From Pseudomonas fluorescens (GTDB lineage: Bacteria; Pseudomonadota; Alphaproteobacteria; UBA2136; UBA6156): a stretch of DNA of 10,220 bases. The position numbers and the translations under genes were made by a program. The notes under the pieces are model-generated. The model was not told the DNA's origin. It ran no database searches and worked only from the letters and a program-made list of their open reading frames with translations. Position 1 is the first letter of the stretch. Each line of letters opens with the position of its first letter. Below are positions 1 to 6,538 of this stretch, one piece after another. The stretch spans positions 1-10,220 of the forward strand of contig QFOU01000049.1 in NCBI GenBank assembly GCA_003241595.1, given 5' to 3'.

Positions 1-773
1 AATCTTTAGAAGGTGGCATGCTCTTGGCGACCCCCTTGATGGGTGCCGATGGCCAGACCTATGCCGTTGCGCAAGGTGCCGTGGTTGTGGGTGGATTCAT
101 TGCCACCGGTAAAGACGGCAGCACCCTGACCAAGAACCACACCACCGTGGCCCGCATTGCTGAAGGTGCAGTGGTTGAACGCGAAACCGGATTTGAACTC
201 TCCGCCCTTGGCAACGAATTGAAATTCATCTTGCGTCAGCCCGACTTTACCACCGCGACCCGCCTGCGCGACGCCATCAATACCTCGTTCAAGGAGAACC
301 TTGCGGTGGCCAGCGACAATGCGAAGATCACCGTGAGCATTCCGGTGCGCTACCAAGCCGAGATCGCGTCCATCATCCAGAAGATCGAGAACCTGATGGT
401 GGAGCCTGCCGCAGAAGCCCGCGTGGTGATCGATGAGAAGACCGGCACCATTGTGATGGGTGAGAATGTGCGGATTTCCTCGGTGGCCATCAGCCACGCC
501 AACCTGACCATTAAAGTGACCGAAGAGAAGCAGATCTCCCAGCCGCTGAGCTTTAACGTGGCCGGTCAGACCGTGGTGACCGACAAGTCGAAGATCGAGA
601 CCATTGATGATGACCCGAACCACGGCAAGTTTGAGATCCTCAACACCGGTGCGAGCCTTTCGGATCTGGTTTCGGGCCTGAATGCCCTGGGTGTGAAGCC
701 GCGCGATATCATCAGCATTTTGCAGAACATCAAAGCTGCCGGTGCCCTGCAAGCTGAGTTGGTGGTGCTGTAA
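1..773 (+). CDS. flgI: Flagellar P-ring protein FlgI, 3' part (5' end outside window)
   Basis: FlgI polymerises in the periplasm, in the peptidoglycan layer, to form the P-ring bushing around the flagellar rod. The reading frame is open from base 3 to the TAA at 771-773, giving 256 visible codons. That is roughly the C-terminal two thirds of a protein that is usually about 370 residues. The first visible residues (SLEGGMLLATPLMGADGQTY, then AVAQG) match the conserved central FlgI block, so the gene clearly begins upstream and the ATG at 18 is internal. Later FlgI hallmarks are also present, including the VVIDEKTGTIVMGENVRIS stretch and the C-terminal segment on NALGVKPRDIISILQNIKAAGALQAELVVL. 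The stop is followed after one base by the flgJ start, so the two genes are probably translationally coupled. Promoter, signal peptide and N-terminus are not visible. Identification is very secure. Confidence 0.97.
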   Translation, partial: SLEGGMLLATPLMGADGQTYAVAQGAVVVGGFIATGKDGSTLTKNHTTVARIAEGAVVERETGFELSALGNELKFILRQPDFTTATRLRDAINTSFKENLAVASDNAKITVSIPVRYQAEIASIIQKIENLMVEPAAEARVVIDEKTGTIVMGENVRISSVAISHANLTIKVTEEKQISQPLSFNVAGQTVVTDKSKIETIDDDPNHGKFEILNTGASLSDLVSGLNALGVKPRDIISILQNIKAAGALQAELVVL

Positions 774-774
774 C

Positions 775-1164
775 ATGGCCAGCATTGGAACCACCCCCGA
801 CCTGAGCAGCGCCCTGTTTGCCGGCCAAGCCAACAAGCAGAACGCCCTGAGCAAGCCCTACACCGGCAGCGTGAGCGAAAGCGACCGCACCAAGATGATG
901 ACCAAGGCGACCGAATTCGAAGCGTTCTATATCTATCAGGTGATGGAATTGATGGCTCCGGACATGGAAGGTGCGTTTACTGGTGGCTCCGGCGAAGAGA
1001 TGTTCCGCCACACGCTGAACGAGCATATGGCCGATGCCATTACCACTTCCGGTGGATTCGGGATCTCGAAGAGCATCTACAACCAATTGCTGAAGCAGCA
1101 GGAAGCGCATAACGCCAAAATAGGCATGCCTGCTGACGCGGTACAAGCTTACAGCGCCAACTAG
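775..1164 (+). CDS. flgJ: FlgJ-type rod-binding protein, no muramidase domain
   Basis: This 129-aa protein is a single rod-binding (FlgJ N-terminal) domain, which caps the growing flagellar rod in the periplasm. The family signature is visible at about residues 47-108: EFEAFYIYQVMELM, then GGSGEEMF, then the GGFGISKSIYNQLL helix. The protein ends there, so the C-terminal peptidoglycan hydrolase domain of enterobacterial FlgJ is absent. This is the usual alphaproteobacterial form, in which a separate lytic enzyme opens the wall; none is seen in this window. I chose the ATG at 775 because it lies one base after the flgI stop. An in-frame ATG at 742 would add 11 residues overlapping flgI and is less likely. 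No strong Shine-Dalgarno precedes it, which fits coupling to flgI. Confidence 0.92.
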   Translation: MASIGTTPDLSSALFAGQANKQNALSKPYTGSVSESDRTKMMTKATEFEAFYIYQVMELMAPDMEGAFTGGSGEEMFRHTLNEHMADAITTSGGFGISKSIYNQLLKQQEAHNAKIGMPADAVQAYSAN

Positions 1165-1197
1165 TTTTTCAAACCGTTTATTGAGGAGGACCCACCC

Positions 1198-1674
1198 ATG
1201 ACCACCCAACCCAGCCCCTACAACGTACCGACCGCTGCGGCAAATACGCCTTCCGGCGAGATTGTGGAAGCCCGCCGCACCTGCCGCGAACTGATGGCAT
1301 TGCTGGTGGAGGAAAACCACGGCCTTGGCAAACAGGACATCAAGCTGGTGGATGAACGCATCCAGCACAAGCGCCGCCTTACCCTCCGTCTGGAGCAGAT
1401 GCTGGCCGAGATGAAGAAAGCTGGCAGTCTGTGGAAAGCCGATACTGCCGCGCGCAGTCAGGCCAACCTGCTGGCTGAAGAGATTGCACAGTTCCAGGAG
1501 CTTGCCGTTAAGAATGTCGCCATGTTGCAGGCCGCCCACCAATTACGGGCCGACCTGATCCTTGCCATCCGCGATACTGTGGATGCTGCTACTCCCCGTG
1601 CCCAGACCTATGGAGCCAACGGCGCCATGACCATGAGCGACAACAACACCCGCCTGCTGGCCACCAGCATTTAA
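1198..1674 (+). CDS. FlgN-like flagellar export chaperone candidate
   Basis: A 158-aa predicted cytoplasmic protein with no signal peptide or membrane segment. Residues about 20-75 and 80-128 look like two long amphipathic helices with a coiled-coil character. The first carries ELMALLVEENHGLGKQD followed by a K/R/E-rich heptad-like stretch, resembling the layout of FlgN proteins. FlgN binds the C-termini of FlgK and FlgL and escorts them to the export gate. The N-terminal 20 residues and the last 30 are low-complexity and probably disordered. The start is well fixed: GAGGAGGA at 1183-1190 lies 7 bases before the ATG. The gene sits directly after flgJ and before flgK, the expected place for this chaperone, and is closed by a terminator. 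The family assignment rests on position and helical pattern rather than a strong motif, so no symbol is given. Confidence 0.68.
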   Translation: MTTQPSPYNVPTAAANTPSGEIVEARRTCRELMALLVEENHGLGKQDIKLVDERIQHKRRLTLRLEQMLAEMKKAGSLWKADTAARSQANLLAEEIAQFQELAVKNVAMLQAAHQLRADLILAIRDTVDAATPRAQTYGANGAMTMSDNNTRLLATSI

Positions 1675-1686
1675 AAGCCTCATCGG

Positions 1687-1710
1687 AAGCGGGCCTGGCG
1701 GCCCGTTTCT
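1687..1710 (+). terminator. Rho-independent terminator after the flgI-flgJ-flgN-like operon
   Basis: The arms CGGGCC (1690-1695) and GGCCCG (1700-1705) pair perfectly around a TGGC loop. The stem extends through G1689-T1706 (wobble), A1688-T1707 and A1687-T1708 to nine pairs. A short T-rich tail, TTTCT, follows at 1706-1710. It begins 12 bases after the preceding stop codon and ends 14 bases before the flgK promoter, so it separates the two transcription units. Confidence 0.8.
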
Positions 1711-1724
1711 GCATTTAGGGAAAG

Positions 1725-1741
1725 TTGGCACGCAGCTTGCA
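1725..1741 (+). promoter_or_regulatory. Sigma-54 (-24/-12) promoter of flgK
   Basis: The sequence TTGGCACGCAGCTTGCA matches the sigma-54 consensus TTGGCACGN4TTGCW at every defined position. The invariant GG lies at 1727-1728 and GC at 1739-1740, separated by exactly 10 bases. Transcription would start about 12 bases past the GC, near 1752. That is at the flgK ATG (1753), so there is essentially no 5' leader. It lies directly after a terminator, which supports a real independent promoter. Confidence 0.88.
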
Positions 1742-1752
1742 TCTTGTATGCC

Positions 1753-3603
1753 ATGAGCAGTCTTACAAGCGCCCTTCGTATCGGAACCAGCGGCATGCAA
1801 TATGCGCAAGCCGCGCTGAGTACCGTCTCCCACAACGTGGTGAACGCCAACACGGTCGGTTATTCCCGCCAGACCATTCAGGCCAGCGCCAGCTCCATCA
1901 ATGGCTTTGGGAACGGTGTTCAGCTTGATTCCATCAACCGCGTGGCCGACCGCTTCCTGACCTCCCGTGTACTGACCGCCACTTCGGCTGCTGATTACGC
2001 GACCACCAAAAGCAGCTACCTGACCTCGCTGGAAGAGACGTTCACCAGCTCCAACGCCTCTGGTGGTTTGGAGAGTGTGGTGGGTGGATTCATTACCTCC
2101 ATGAACACGCTGGCCAACGATCCGTCCAACTCCTCGTTGCGTCGTAATGTGGTTGAGCAGGCAAACCTGACCGCCGAAGCGCTGAACAACATGAGCGCTG
2201 ACCTGAAAGCGGTTGCGACTGATGCCGACACAGCCCTCACTACCGATCTTACCACCATCAACCAGTTGTTGAAGGACATCAATGATCTGAACGTACAGAT
2301 CGTTACCCTTCAGGCCGGCGGCAATGGCGCCAACAACAACGACATGATGGACAGCCGTGACCTCAAGGTTGCTGAACTTTCCAAGTACCTCGGCATCCAG
2401 GCGACCACCAATACCAGCACCGGTGGCGTACGCATCAATATGGAAAATGGCCGCAAGTTGGTGGATGAATCCGGCTATGTGCAATTTTCCCGTGGCGTGC
2501 CGGAAGTCGGCAGCTCTTACCAGAGCGTGGTGACCCAGAACGTTCGTAACGACGGCACCCTTGCTGAAACCAAGACCCCCGTTCCCCTGAGTGAATTCAG
2601 CACCGGCCGCCTCAAGGCTCTGGCGGAAGTGCGCGACCAAACCGTACCGGCACTGCAAGCCCAAGTCGATGAGTTTACCGAAACCTTTACCCGCACCATC
2701 AACCAGATTGCCAGCCAGGGTACCAGCTACCCCCCGATGAAGGCTTTGACCAGCGGTAACTTTACGAACTACAGCTCGGTCACTGACCTGCTGACCGATG
2801 CTACCCGTCCGGAAATGGCCAACCTCAATGGCGCCACGTTGCGCATCAGCGTGACCAACAGCCTTGGCAACCTTGTTTCTGCCGCCCCCGCCGCTTCCAC
2901 CTTTGAAGTGACTCTGGCCGCCGATCCGCTGGATGGCCAACTGACCATGGAAGACATTCGCGACCAGATCAACACCCAGATCGCCGCAAACCCCAACATG
3001 GCCGGCAAACTGACGGCCAGCCTTGATGCCACCGGCAACCTGAAGGTTGAAGCTACGGATGCGAACTCCCGCATCGTGATGGCCAATGGCGCAACCGTAA
3101 GCGCTGCCGCCCAACAGCATGGCGGTGCCATGGGTCTGCTGGGTATGAACAACGTGTTCACACGCACCGACAGCGCCAGCACCGTTGCCGTACGCCCCGA
3201 CCTGTTGGCCAATGCCGACCTGCTGGCCGTTGCCCGCATGCGTGATGATGGCGGCGTATCCAGCACCGATGGCCAGAACATTCTTCAACTGGCCGGTCTT
3301 GCCGACAGCAAGATCCAATTTGGCAGTGCCGGCGGCCTTGGTGGTCAGAACACCACGGCCGTGGGTTACTTGAACACCGTAGTGAGCAACCTTGCGGTCA
3401 GCACTGCTTCGGCCAAGGCCAACGAGACCTTCACCAGCAGCATGCTGACGCAATCGCAGGAACTTGCCGCCAGCGTGAGTGGTGTGAACATCAACGAAGA
3501 GCTTGCGCAGATGATCGTGTACCAGAGCAGCTTCCAAGCCAGTGCACGTATCATCAACGTTGCCAACGACCTGCTGCAAGAACTCATGCAGACCGTCTCC
3601 TAA
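1753..3603 (+). CDS. flgK: Flagellar hook-associated protein 1, FlgK
   Basis: FlgK (616 aa here) is the first hook-filament junction protein. It is exported through the flagellar type III apparatus and assembles on the hook tip. The N-terminal D0 region, MSSLTSALRIGTSGMQYAQA followed by VSHNVVNANTVGYSRQTIQ, is the axial-protein rod/hook signature. The C-terminal D0 helix, INEELAQMIVYQSSFQASARI then NVANDLLQELMQTV, is typical too. The variable middle makes it somewhat longer than E. coli FlgK (547). I chose the ATG at 1753 because the protein then begins MSSL, like other FlgK. An in-frame TTG at 1744 lies upstream of the predicted sigma-54 start site, so it could not be translated from that transcript. 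No Shine-Dalgarno is evident, because the promoter occupies that space. It is probably cotranscribed with flgL, 32 bases downstream. Confidence 0.96.
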   Translation: MSSLTSALRIGTSGMQYAQAALSTVSHNVVNANTVGYSRQTIQASASSINGFGNGVQLDSINRVADRFLTSRVLTATSAADYATTKSSYLTSLEETFTSSNASGGLESVVGGFITSMNTLANDPSNSSLRRNVVEQANLTAEALNNMSADLKAVATDADTALTTDLTTINQLLKDINDLNVQIVTLQAGGNGANNNDMMDSRDLKVAELSKYLGIQATTNTSTGGVRINMENGRKLVDESGYVQFSRGVPEVGSSYQSVVTQNVRNDGTLAETKTPVPLSEFSTGRLKALAEVRDQTVPALQAQVDEFTETFTRTINQIASQGTSYPPMKALTSGNFTNYSSVTDLLTDATRPEMANLNGATLRISVTNSLGNLVSAAPAASTFEVTLAADPLDGQLTMEDIRDQINTQIAANPNMAGKLTASLDATGNLKVEATDANSRIVMANGATVSAAAQQHGGAMGLLGMNNVFTRTDSASTVAVRPDLLANADLLAVARMRDDGGVSSTDGQNILQLAGLADSKIQFGSAGGLGGQNTTAVGYLNTVVSNLAVSTASAKANETFTSSMLTQSQELAASVSGVNINEELAQMIVYQSSFQASARIINVANDLLQELMQTVS

Positions 3604-3635
3604 TTTCATTAACCGGATAGACAAAGGATAATACC

Positions 3636-4547
3636 ATGGTCGCCCGCATCGCCACCCACTCCCAGAACGCCGCTACGCTGCGCAGCCTCCAGCAGGCTAA
3701 CGCCGGTATGGCCCTGAGCACCTACCAGATTACCACCGGTCTGAAGGGTGGTACCCTTTCGGACAGCGCCAGCACTGCCAACCAGCTGTTAACCCTGCGC
3801 GACGTACAGAACCGCACCAACACTTACATTGCTAACCTGAAGAGCGCGGACAGCCAGCTGACGACCACGGAAAGCGCGCTCCAGCAAATGACCGACCTTT
3901 TGAGCGAAGCCACCAGCCTTGCCACGACCGGTCGTAACGAGAACTCGGACTCGACACGCGCTTCTCTGGCCCCCAAGGCCCAAGCGCTGGCGGAAAGCTT
4001 CTATGCGTTGTTCAACACCCAGTACAACGGGCAGTACATTTTCAGCGGCTCTAACGCCAATACCGCGCCGATCAGTGGTAGTTCGACCCCGACCCCCTTC
4101 GGTGGTGAGCCTCTTGATACCAGTTGGTATCAGGGCGATGGCCAACTGGCCAGCGTGGTCAGCGGCAACGGCACCACCATGGAATATGGCGTACTGGGGG
4201 ACGACCCTGCATTCGCCCAGGTGAAATCGGGCTTAGAAGCCTTATGGTATGGCTTGCAGAACAACAATGTGACCGAGATCGATAACGCGATCGCCACTCT
4301 CAACAATGCCAAGACCTCGTTGAGCAGTTTGGTGAGCAACGTGGGCGGCCAGATGAACAGCATCGACCAGCAGACCGAACGCTACACCACACAACAGACC
4401 TTCATCCAGAACAATCTGGACAGCGTTGAGAAAGTGGATGTGTCGGAAGCGATGATCACCTTCTCCCAGCAGGTTGCGACTTTGCAGGCAAGCATGGCGG
4501 TCATTACACAAGTCAGCCAGCTAACGCTGCTGGATTACCTCCGCTAG
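3636..4547 (+). CDS. flgL: Flagellar hook-associated protein 3, FlgL
   Basis: FlgL (303 aa) forms the second hook-filament junction layer, between FlgK and flagellin, and is flagellin-like at both ends. The N-terminal helix region (residues 1-120) has the flagellin-family pattern, with TYQITTGLKGG and ALQQMTDLLSEATSLATTGRNE. The characteristic FlgL motif NGQYIFSGSNANTAPI follows at about residues 130-145. The C-terminal helix, with VDVSEAMITFSQQVATLQASMAV then SQLTLLDYLR, closes the D0 domain. The gap between motif and C-terminus is a short variable domain. The ATG at 3636 has an AAAGGA-type Shine-Dalgarno at 3623-3628. It follows flgK by 32 bases with no terminator or promoter-like sequence between, so the pair is one transcript. 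Length is close to that of E. coli FlgL (317). Confidence 0.95.
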   Translation: MVARIATHSQNAATLRSLQQANAGMALSTYQITTGLKGGTLSDSASTANQLLTLRDVQNRTNTYIANLKSADSQLTTTESALQQMTDLLSEATSLATTGRNENSDSTRASLAPKAQALAESFYALFNTQYNGQYIFSGSNANTAPISGSSTPTPFGGEPLDTSWYQGDGQLASVVSGNGTTMEYGVLGDDPAFAQVKSGLEALWYGLQNNNVTEIDNAIATLNNAKTSLSSLVSNVGGQMNSIDQQTERYTTQQTFIQNNLDSVEKVDVSEAMITFSQQVATLQASMAVITQVSQLTLLDYLR

Positions 4548-4633
4548 GTTTAATCTGTTGCGCCTCACCGGCATGGCCTAGCGATTAGGCGTTGTGCTAG
4601 CGCCTTCTCCGCCCCTGAGTTAGGGTAACGTCT
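4548..4633 (+). other. flgL-flhB intergenic region with short inverted and direct repeats
   Basis: This 86-base gap has no gene. It contains a perfect 5-bp inverted repeat, GCCTA-GCGAT-TAGGC at 4576-4590, and the hexamer CTAGCG twice (4578-4583 and 4597-4602). A degenerate GG-N10-GC arrangement overlaps it: GG at 4588-4589 and GC at 4600-4601. Only the invariant bases and one or two others match sigma-54, so I do not call it a promoter. There is no T-run, so the hairpin is not an obvious terminator. Whether flhB is read through from flgK is open. Confidence 0.4.
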
Positions 4634-5737
4634 ATGGCGGATGATGAAGACCAAAGCAGTAAAACCCACGACCCTACCGAGCGAAAACTAAGACAGCTCA
4701 AGGAAGACGGGAACGTGCCGTACAGCAAAGAGGTGAGCAACCTCTTCAGTGTGTTGGGCATGATCGCCATTGTGGGTTTGGCCGGCCCCTGGGCCTTGCG
4801 TCGTTTGGTGGAAATGGGCGGCGGGATATTGCAGAATGCGGGCGATATGTCGATGGAAGATACCGCTGCCGTTGGTGTTGCTCTCAGCACCGTCAGCATG
4901 ACATTCCTGACCTCGCTACTGCCCCTCTTTTTACTTATGCTGGTATTGGGCTATCTGGGCAGCTGGATCCAGAACGGCGGTGTATTTTCCTCCAAACCCC
5001 TGCAGCCGAATCTGTCCAAAATCTCTCTGATTGAGGGCTTCAAGCGGATGTTCAGCCTGAAAAGTATTGTTGAGCTCCTTAAAAGTGCTGTGAAGATCGC
5101 CGTTATCGGGGGTGCCATGGTGTGGGTGATGTGGCTACGCCGCGACGACATGCTGGGACTGCTTGATAGCCAACCCACCACCATGCTTATGCAGATTCAG
5201 CGCCTGCTGCTTTGGTTGCTGGGGGTTGTGGTGGCGATCATGGCCATTTTAGCGTTGGGCGATTTTCTCTTCCAGCGCTTCCAGTACATTGCGAAGAACC
5301 GTATGAGCGCGCACGAGCTGAAAGAGGAAATGCGCGACAGCGAAGGTGATCCGCACATTAAAATGCGCCAGCGGCAAATCCGCATGGAACGCTCACGCAA
5401 ACGCATGATGTCTAATGTGCCCAATGCCGATGTTGTGATTACCAACCCGACCCACTATGCAGTCGCATTGCGCTATAAGCCCGAAGAAGGTGATGCCGCC
5501 CCGACCGTTGTGGCCAAGGGTGTGGATGCGGTAGCCATGCGCATTCGGGAAGTAGCCACCGAGAACAACATCCCCCTTTATGAAGATCCGCCGCTGGCCC
5601 GTGAACTTTGGCGCAGTGTGGAGATCGACCAGCCGATTCCGATCACGCTGTATGAAGTGATCGCCAAGGTCATGGCGTTTGTGATGGACTTGAAACGTAA
5701 GCGTCGCGGTCAGCCACGTTCGGTAAACATCGGCTAA
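4634..5737 (+). CDS. flhB: Flagellar export-gate switch protein FlhB
   Basis: FlhB (367 aa) is the inner-membrane component of the flagellar type III export gate. It switches export from rod/hook to filament substrates. After a charged N-terminus containing the family motif TERKLRQLKEDGNVPYSKEV (residues 15-34), four hydrophobic segments lie at about 36-56, 90-112, 151-168 and 190-213. The cytoplasmic domain follows, with the helix KDEMR-like linker (KEEMRDSEGDPHIK) and the autocleavage motif N271-P272-T273-H274, in which cleavage falls between N and P. All catalytic features are intact. The domain continues through VVAKGVDAVAMRIRE and the EDPPLARELW segment. The ATG at 4634 has a modest AGGG at 4622-4625. 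The gene ends with its own terminator at 5766-5796. Its position after flgL, away from fliQ/fliR or flhA, reflects a local arrangement. Confidence 0.97.
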   Translation: MADDEDQSSKTHDPTERKLRQLKEDGNVPYSKEVSNLFSVLGMIAIVGLAGPWALRRLVEMGGGILQNAGDMSMEDTAAVGVALSTVSMTFLTSLLPLFLLMLVLGYLGSWIQNGGVFSSKPLQPNLSKISLIEGFKRMFSLKSIVELLKSAVKIAVIGGAMVWVMWLRRDDMLGLLDSQPTTMLMQIQRLLLWLLGVVVAIMAILALGDFLFQRFQYIAKNRMSAHELKEEMRDSEGDPHIKMRQRQIRMERSRKRMMSNVPNADVVITNPTHYAVALRYKPEEGDAAPTVVAKGVDAVAMRIREVATENNIPLYEDPPLARELWRSVEIDQPIPITLYEVIAKVMAFVMDLKRKRRGQPRSVNIG

Positions 5738-5765
5738 GCACCAACCTGCGGCGTGCAAAAACGCG

Positions 5766-5796
5766 ACAGGGGGTAAAGATGGATCGCCCTGTTTTT
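5766..5796 (+). terminator. Rho-independent terminator after flhB
   Basis: ACAGGG (5766-5771) pairs with CCCTGT (5787-5792) around a 15-base loop. A run of five T follows at 5792-5796. It lies 28 bases after the flhB stop codon. The loop is large, so efficiency may be moderate. Confidence 0.68.
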
Positions 5797-5936
5797 CATG
5801 AGATTCTTGCCGGTCGATTTTGAGCGGCGCAGCGTAACGGTATCAACATCTTGCGACTTACATGTTTTTTTCCAAACAGACCTGCCAACGTTTACGATTC
5901 CGCATCATTCTCCAACCAGCCTGATGGGAGGCGACC
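5797..5936 (+). other. Leader/promoter region of the 53-aa gene
   Basis: This 140-base stretch between the flhB terminator and the small downstream gene has no credible coding frame. It must hold the promoter of the small gene if the terminator works. I find no sigma-54 (-24/-12) match and no convincing sigma-70 pair. The only notable feature is a T7 run near 5864-5870. Confidence 0.4.
5926..5931 (+). promoter_or_regulatory. Shine-Dalgarno sequence fixing the start of the 53-aa gene
   Basis: GGGAGG lies 5 bases upstream of the ATG at 5937. It supports this ATG over the overlapping longer frames on either side, which have no comparable site. Confidence 0.65.
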
Positions 5937-6098
5937 ATGAAATGGCTGCACATGCTCGTGACCTTCTGCACCAAAATGAGTGACGCATACAGGCACAAAC
6001 AGCGAGAAGCGGAGCGATTGGAACTTTACTTCCAGCGCAACCGAACTCCACCCCATGTCCATTATGATGACCCTGGTGTGCGAAAAGCTGAGCATTGA
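5937..6098 (+). CDS. Small basic 53-aa protein of unknown function
   Basis: I do not recognise this protein. It reads MKWLHMLVTFCTKMSDAYRH, then a charged helix-like stretch KQREAERLELYFQRNRTPP, and ends HVHYDDPGVRKAEH. The first 12 residues are hydrophobic/aromatic but too short for a clear membrane span. The centre is rich in Arg, Lys and Glu, and the tail is His/Asp-rich. Three things support a real gene: a strong Shine-Dalgarno (GGGAGG) at ideal distance, a complete frame, and a perfect 9-bp stem hairpin 7 bases after the TGA. Two longer overlapping frames in this stretch lack a start signal. It is monocistronic, lies between flhB and another small gene, and has its own transcription end. 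A link to the flagellum is suggested only by location. Confidence 0.62.
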   Translation: MKWLHMLVTFCTKMSDAYRHKQREAERLELYFQRNRTPPHVHYDDPGVRKAEH

Positions 6099-6104
6099 AC
6101 AACG

Positions 6105-6128
6105 AGACGGCCCCGCAACGGGCCGTCT
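6105..6128 (+). terminator. Perfect hairpin terminator after the 53-aa gene
   Basis: AGACGGCCC (6105-6113) and GGGCCGTCT (6120-6128) are perfect complements around the 6-base loop CGCAAC. The stem starts 7 bases after the stop codon. The T tract is short (TT), so termination may be partial or the stem may mainly stabilise the 3' end. Confidence 0.68.
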
Positions 6129-6317
6129 TGCAGTGCGACGTGCCGAAACATCGCAGGGGGATAGGGTTTGATGTACTGTTTTTAGACGGGACAGTTGCGA
6201 AGTGGCAGGTGCAATACCATACTTTGTTTACTAGCCTTCTGTATTGCGTTTTTCTAAATACCTGAGTTCAGACATTGTCATAGGGCGCTTTTGCCCAAAC
6301 CTGAGGAGGAATATGAC
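6129..6317 (+). other. Leader region of the 52-aa gene with candidate sigma-70-like promoter
   Basis: No gene is seen here. The best promoter candidate is TTGCGA (6195-6200), a 17-base spacer, then CATACT (6218-6223); each hexamer matches the consensus at 4 of 6 positions. A 5-bp inverted repeat, ACTGT (6175-6179) and ACAGT (6191-6195), abuts the -35 and could be an operator. A small hairpin, GGGC (6283-6286) and GCCC (6293-6296), ends 6 bases before the Shine-Dalgarno of the downstream gene and could affect its translation. Confidence 0.35.
6303..6310 (+). promoter_or_regulatory. Strong Shine-Dalgarno fixing the start of the 52-aa gene
   Basis: GAGGAGGA lies 7 bases before the ATG at 6318. 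It excludes the upstream in-frame TTG at 6291, whose translation would run through this site. An out-of-frame ATG at 6313 would encode only five residues. Confidence 0.75.
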
Positions 6318-6476
6318 ATGGAATCTGTAAGCCCCATCACCATCCTGCTGGCTATTGCCGTCATTTTTGCACTGGCACTGGCTGCCCGTTCGAAGCGCCC
6401 TTCCGCCTTCGGTATGCCTGTTGGCAAAATCGATGATGTTTTCGGCGTCGGCTCACGCAAACTGCGCGGCCACTGA
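6318..6476 (+). CDS. 52-aa single-pass membrane protein of unknown function
   Basis: I do not recognise the family. A short acidic N-terminus (MESVSP) is followed by one hydrophobic segment at residues 7-23 (ITILLAIAVIFALALAA). A basic cytoplasm-facing stretch RSKRP comes next, then a polar tail with GMPVGKIDDVFGVGSRKLRG. By the positive-inside rule the C-terminal tail should be cytoplasmic. The G/V-rich tail is compact and looks conserved in character rather than random. The start is set by a strong GAGGAGGA site, and a very strong hairpin terminator lies 19 bases after the stop, so this is a convincing monocistronic gene. It converges with flgH on the other strand. Function is unknown; proximity to flagellar genes is the only hint. 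Confidence 0.72.
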   Translation: MESVSPITILLAIAVIFALALAARSKRPSAFGMPVGKIDDVFGVGSRKLRGH

Positions 6477-6494
6477 CGGAGCACTCTCCTTACG

Positions 6495-6525
6495 AAAAAC
6501 GGCGCTGGGAGGCGCCGTTTTTTTT
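6495..6525 (+). terminator. Bidirectional terminator between the 52-aa gene and flgH
   Basis: AAAAACGGCGC (6495-6505) and GCGCCGTTTTT (6512-6522) form a perfect 11-bp stem around a TGGGAG loop. T8 (6518-6525) follows on the plus strand. The A5 at 6495-6499 gives a T5 tail for transcripts arriving on the minus strand from flgH, whose stop is only 13 bases away. It therefore serves both convergent units. Confidence 0.92.
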
Positions 6526-6538
6526 GACTCCTACGCAC

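Noticed and set aside
12..28. GG-N10-GC match inside flgI (GTGGCATGCTCTTGGCG)
   Set aside because: It lies within a conserved coding block, matches less well, and precedes no gene start.
6..1542. Long minus-strand frames (282 and 270 codons) opposite flgI, flgJ and the flgN-like gene
   Set aside because: They are antisense to well-supported genes, overlap each other, and have shadow-like Gly/His/Leu-rich composition.
1744..1752. TTG at 1744 as the start of flgK
   Set aside because: It overlaps the promoter region upstream of the predicted start site, and the ATG at 1753 gives the usual MSSL N-terminus.
1543..3624. A 693-codon open frame on the minus strand, antisense to flgK
   Set aside because: flgK is certain on the plus strand. 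The antisense frame is a by-product of codon bias, has Gly/His/Ala-rich composition without domains, and has no start signal.
4585..4602. Degenerate GG-N10-GC element before flhB as a fourth sigma-54 promoter
   Set aside because: Only the invariant dinucleotides and a few other bases match. The three confident promoters are far closer to consensus, and such a match arises easily by chance.
5798..6171. 61- and 63-codon plus-strand frames overlapping the 53-aa gene
   Set aside because: Neither has a ribosome site. The second runs through the perfect hairpin at 6105-6128. The 53-aa frame explains the signals better.
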